A DNA stretch of 64,000 bases from JAEUHM01 sp964538625. GTDB taxonomy: Bacteria; Verrucomicrobiota; Verrucomicrobiia; Verrucomicrobiales; Verrucomicrobiaceae. This document shows positions 61,505-64,000 of the stretch, piece after piece (the first letter of the stretch is position 1; every line of letters starts with the position of its first letter). A program made the position numbers and the translations under genes. The stretch spans positions 1 to 64,000 of the forward strand of contig CAZIGH010000014.1 of assembly GCA_964538625.1 (NCBI GenBank). The letters are read 5' to 3'. Under the pieces are notes generated by a model. It was not told the origin of the DNA and did not search any database. It worked only from the letters and a program-made list of their open reading frames with translations.

Positions 61505-62247
61505 GCCCGACGCTCTGTATCATCGGCGGCTGCAACGGTGCTGGCAAAACCACCCTAGCGAAGGAATTGCTGCCTCGCCTTGGTATCATCCGGTTTCTAA
61601 ATGCTGACGAGATCGCGCGTGGACTCTCGCCGGTTGATCCAAGTCTCAGCGCCTTCAAAGCCGGACGACTGCTTTTAGAGGAAGCCCGCGCCTTGATGAA
61701 AACCAAGTCCAGCTTCGCCATCGAGTCCACTTTGAGCGGCAAAACCTACGTCGCCATGATTCGGAATGCGAAGGCACTCGGCTACCGCCTCATCCTCCAC
61801 TACATCGTCATTGGCTCGGGAACGCAGGCCGTGAATCGTGTCGCCCTGCGAGTTCGTCTTGGCGGGCATCACGTACCAGAGGAGGATGTGCGGCGCAGAT
61901 TCGAGCGCAGTCGGAAGCACTTCCTTGAGGACTATCTGCCCCTTGCCGATGAGTGGGGTCTGTGGGACAATGTGCAGCCACCAGCGATGCAGATCGTTGA
62001 CAGCAACACTCATTCTACATCCCAGCTTCCAGCGATGTTAAACAGCACTCATCTTCAAGAAGCACCTCCGGCAGAAATGTCGGAAATGTCGCGCATCGTT
62101 CTGGAAGCCAGCCGCGTGGCGACGGAGAAGATGCTCGACTACTACGAGCGGATGGGCATCAAAGTCACACCCGAAATGACCCTCGCGCCGGACCAGGATG
62201 AGAGTCAGCTAGCGAAGCTACTTCAACGAACCACGGCCACTCGCTGA
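61501..62247 (+). CDS. Zeta-toxin-like P-loop kinase (COG4185 type)
   Basis: 248 residues. Walker A GGCNGAGKTT (residues 9-18), NADEIARGLSP, the ESTLSGK segment near 79 and VALRVRLGGHHVPEEDVRRRFERS with DEWGLWDN match chromosomal zeta-toxin-family proteins, which phosphorylate UDP-sugars or small molecules. Homologues usually end near residue 190; this one adds about 60 residues (IVLEASRVATEKMLDYYERM) of unknown role. No epsilon-type antitoxin is adjacent. The 3' end overlaps jetD by 83 bases in convergent orientation. Confidence 0.82.
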   Translation: MSPTLCIIGGCNGAGKTTLAKELLPRLGIIRFLNADEIARGLSPVDPSLSAFKAGRLLLEEARALMKTKSSFAIESTLSGKTYVAMIRNAKALGYRLILHYIVIGSGTQAVNRVALRVRLGGHHVPEEDVRRRFERSRKHFLEDYLPLADEWGLWDNVQPPAMQIVDSNTHSTSQLPAMLNSTHLQEAPPAEMSEMSRIVLEASRVATEKMLDYYERMGIKVTPEMTLAPDQDESQLAKLLQRTTATR

Positions 62248-63424
62248 GAGTCGGAGGGCCAAGCGATTCCTGCTCAAAGTCGCCCCGATTTCCCGCACAC
62301 TGCATCTGGCGAAGCTGCATGTGGCAGTCTCTCATCAACGGATCGCTGATAAGCCGGGCAAGGACACTCTGCTCACGTTTCGTCAACGCAGTGGCAGCGT
62401 CTGCAGGACGCCACTTCATGCAAAACGGGCGGACTTCACGTTGACTGATGAGCCTCAGACTACGCAGGATCTCGTAACCCCACACATCGGTGTCGCCGAA
62501 GTGGTGGTGCTCGAGTTCCAGCGGCAGCAGCTTGAGCAGCGAGCGCACTGCCTGAGTGGGATAGGAGCTGGCAACGATCAATGTCGAGCGCAGCCTATCG
62601 GCTCGAGCAAACTGGACAAAAGACGTCTTCCGATTCTCGATCGTCAGCAGACGATCGGCAGTCGTGGTAATGCGCACGGCACGATCCAGCTCCCCAAAGG
62701 AGAGCGTGGATTCAAAGCGAAGCGCATCCGTCACATGCATGCTGCCGTCTTCAAAATGCAGCGTCAACGGCCCGCTGAAGTGTAGTACACTGTTGCTGGT
62801 TTGAATGCCCAGCGCCTCCAAAGGCATGTCCCGCTCAAACATGAGCGTCAGCGCACGCTCTATCGCAGACTGTTCCTCTTCCAAGACTTTCGATCCCAAT
62901 CCGAGTCGCGTGCTTGCATCACGAATGAGCGTGCCTTGTGGCCACTCATTGGATGTGAGCTCGAACAACCATCCAAGCAGTTCCGCCACGCGTGCCTCAT
63001 CCTGCCAGTCGAATGGTCCGCAGACACGAGGAGCTTTGAAGTTGTACTCCAACTGCCTACAAAACCGGCTCCACTCTTCCGCATGAAGGGGATGCGATCT
63101 CGCAGACCACTCGGCCAGCACTTCCAGTGAATGTGCCTGCGCTTCGCTCGCTGGGCGGGTCTGAAACCTCTCATGCAACCACGCTTCCGATTCCGGTGGC
63201 AGCTCGATCTTGTCGATGAAGCGAGGGTTTCGCTTTCGTGGAATGAGCCGGATCTGCGGTGTTCTCTCCGCCTCACGCCGCGCAGAGTTTTGTTCTTCAG
63301 CGGAGGTGATGCCAGCATCTTCGAGCAACTGCTCCCAGTCCCGACGAAACCCGCGCAAGGATGCACCGATGCGGCGTTTCCTCGCCATCATCCAGTCTTT
63401 ATGAAGTTGGGCTAGCCACTTCAT
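62165..63424 (-). CDS. jetD: Wadjet defence protein JetD (DUF3322/DUF2220, Toprim-like nuclease)
   Basis: 419 residues. The N-terminal half has the basic, helical JetD (DUF3322-like) character. The C-terminal half carries TIENRKTSF (262-269) and the Toprim-like acidic motif FGDTDVWGYEIL (309-320), the hallmarks of DUF2220 nucleases. In Wadjet, JetD cuts plasmid DNA extruded by the JetABC SMC complex. It starts 4 bases inside the jetC stop (ATGA), in the usual jetA-B-C-D order. The last 25 or so residues overlap the kinase gene and may not be conserved. Confidence 0.87.
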   Translation of the reverse strand: MKWLAQLHKDWMMARKRRIGASLRGFRRDWEQLLEDAGITSAEEQNSARREAERTPQIRLIPRKRNPRFIDKIELPPESEAWLHERFQTRPASEAQAHSLEVLAEWSARSHPLHAEEWSRFCRQLEYNFKAPRVCGPFDWQDEARVAELLGWLFELTSNEWPQGTLIRDASTRLGLGSKVLEEEQSAIERALTLMFERDMPLEALGIQTSNSVLHFSGPLTLHFEDGSMHVTDALRFESTLSFGELDRAVRITTTADRLLTIENRKTSFVQFARADRLRSTLIVASSYPTQAVRSLLKLLPLELEHHHFGDTDVWGYEILRSLRLISQREVRPFCMKWRPADAATALTKREQSVLARLISDPLMRDCHMQLRQMQCAGNRGDFEQESLGPPTLSEWPWFVEVASLADSHPGPARGSFRV

Positions 63425-64000
63425 TCCATCAGCTCAGCAAGGCGGTTGCCTTCCACCCTTACCACCCAGTTCTCGATGTTCTTCACCTGTTCGGTCTTGT
63501 CATCGTAGGTGCGCTCCACACGACACTGCACCACCGTGTCGGCGTGTTGGAACATGGTGGGCAAACGGTCTTCTGGGAAGGCCATGATGAGCTGCAGCCC
63601 GAAGTTTCGGGCCATCGCCAGACAGTCATCAATGCGGTCTCCACTCAGCTTGCTGAACGCCTCATCCATCACCACGAGGCCGAGGTTTTGCTGCGCATCG
63701 CGATGCCCCAGATCATAGACTCGCCGGAACGCGGCGAGGGTAGCGACGAAGAACGGCGCTTGGTTCTCCCCGCCACTCTGCTTCTTCGCGCTCTTATTCA
63801 AACTGATGGCTGCAGCATCGCCACGACCCGCCGGTTTGGCCTCGATGTCCCAGTGATGGTAATAGCGGTAGTCCAACATTCGCTGGTGGCGCTTGTCTTC
63901 ATGATTGTCCGCCGCATCGATGGCGGCCATAAGCTCAGCCTTCGCACGCTCGATGTCCTCGCGGCCTGCTGCGTTGAAGAGTTCCATTTCGGCACCGGTT
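63421..64000 (-). CDS. jetC: Wadjet SMC-like ATPase JetC, C-terminal part (cut by window edge)
   Basis: The frame is open to the right edge, so only the last ~190 residues are present. They include the ABC signature SGGENQAPFFVATLAAFR, Walker B/D-loop LGLVVMDEAFSKLSGDRID and the H-loop-like region LIMAFPEDRLPTMFQHADTVV, as in MukB/JetC SMC heads. The coiled coil and Walker A lie outside. JetA and JetB are expected farther right. This is the motor of the Wadjet anti-plasmid system. Confidence 0.9.
   Translation of the reverse strand, partial: TGAEMELFNAAGREDIERAKAELMAAIDAADNHEDKRHQRMLDYRYYHHWDIEAKPAGRGDAAAISLNKSAKKQSGGENQAPFFVATLAAFRRVYDLGHRDAQQNLGLVVMDEAFSKLSGDRIDDCLAMARNFGLQLIMAFPEDRLPTMFQHADTVVQCRVERTYDDKTEQVKNIENWVVRVEGNRLAELME

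Overview
The window looks like chromosomal DNA of a GC-rich member of the Verrucomicrobiota, probably near Verrucomicrobiaceae/Prosthecobacter. This is inferred from gene content: a cluster of secreted sulfatases, a PSCyt1/DUF1549/DUF1553 protein, an SHD1-domain hydrolase, an FAD oxidoreductase with a golvesin-like tail, a DUF255 protein and many secreted proteins, on an otherwise ordinary Gram-negative background that includes lpxK and tatC. Genes are densely packed, several operons use ATGA or GTGA start/stop overlaps, and several convergent pairs overlap at their 3' ends.

Layout. 0.3-4.5 kb: AttEFGH-like ABC exporter (ATPase, fused two-domain permease, lipocalin-like AttH). 4.7-6.9 kb: DUF1549/DUF1553 cytochrome-type protein. 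6.9-8.8 kb: tsaD and a PLD-type nuclease with a DpnI-like winged-helix tail. 9.1-19.1 kb: tyrS, tRNA-Gln, a putative molybdenum-cofactor carrier, a metallophosphatase, a LysR regulator, an M29-like aminopeptidase, an SDR oxidoreductase, ruvX, a mannose-1-phosphate guanylyltransferase, a small membrane protein and rnr. 19.2-27.1 kb: hemL, three tandem sulfatases and a divergent GT39-like membrane glycosyltransferase. 27.1-32.9 kb: DUF3592 protein, SHD1-esterase, EF-hand protein, TPR protein, a 53-residue membrane protein, tRNA-Leu and an FAD oxidoreductase. 33.1-38.5 kb: argH, tatC, guaA and a serine hydrolase. 38.5-43.2 kb: fur-sufC-sufB-sufD, with an antisense Phd/PIN toxin-antitoxin pair between sufB and sufD. 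43.4-52.5 kb: lpxK, an M42 peptidase, a 1244-residue secreted repeat protein, a DUF255 protein and a DUF3820 protein. 52.5-57.5 kb: a NarX/NarL-like two-component pair divergent from ppdK, whose product carries a histone-H1-like Lys/Ala tail. 58.2-60.7 kb: an SsuD-like flavin monooxygenase divergent from a ROK regulator. 60.7-64 kb: a HEAT-like membrane protein, a zeta-toxin-like P-loop kinase, and on the minus strand jetD and the 3' end of jetC of a Wadjet anti-plasmid system that continues past the right edge.

How the parts fit. Most of the window is housekeeping: tRNA charging and modification, RNA decay, purine, arginine and haem synthesis, Fe-S assembly and protein export. It is mixed with secreted enzymes for sulfated polysaccharides. 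The accessory genes are the PLD-wHTH nuclease, the Phd/PIN pair inside the suf cluster, and the zeta-like/Wadjet block. The most unusual single observations are the PPDK tail that looks like a fused histone-like gene, the toxin-antitoxin insertion in suf, and the orphan PLD-DpnI-C-type nuclease. Palindromic operator candidates lie at 14098-14111 (LacI type) and 43254-43274 (Fur/PerR type).
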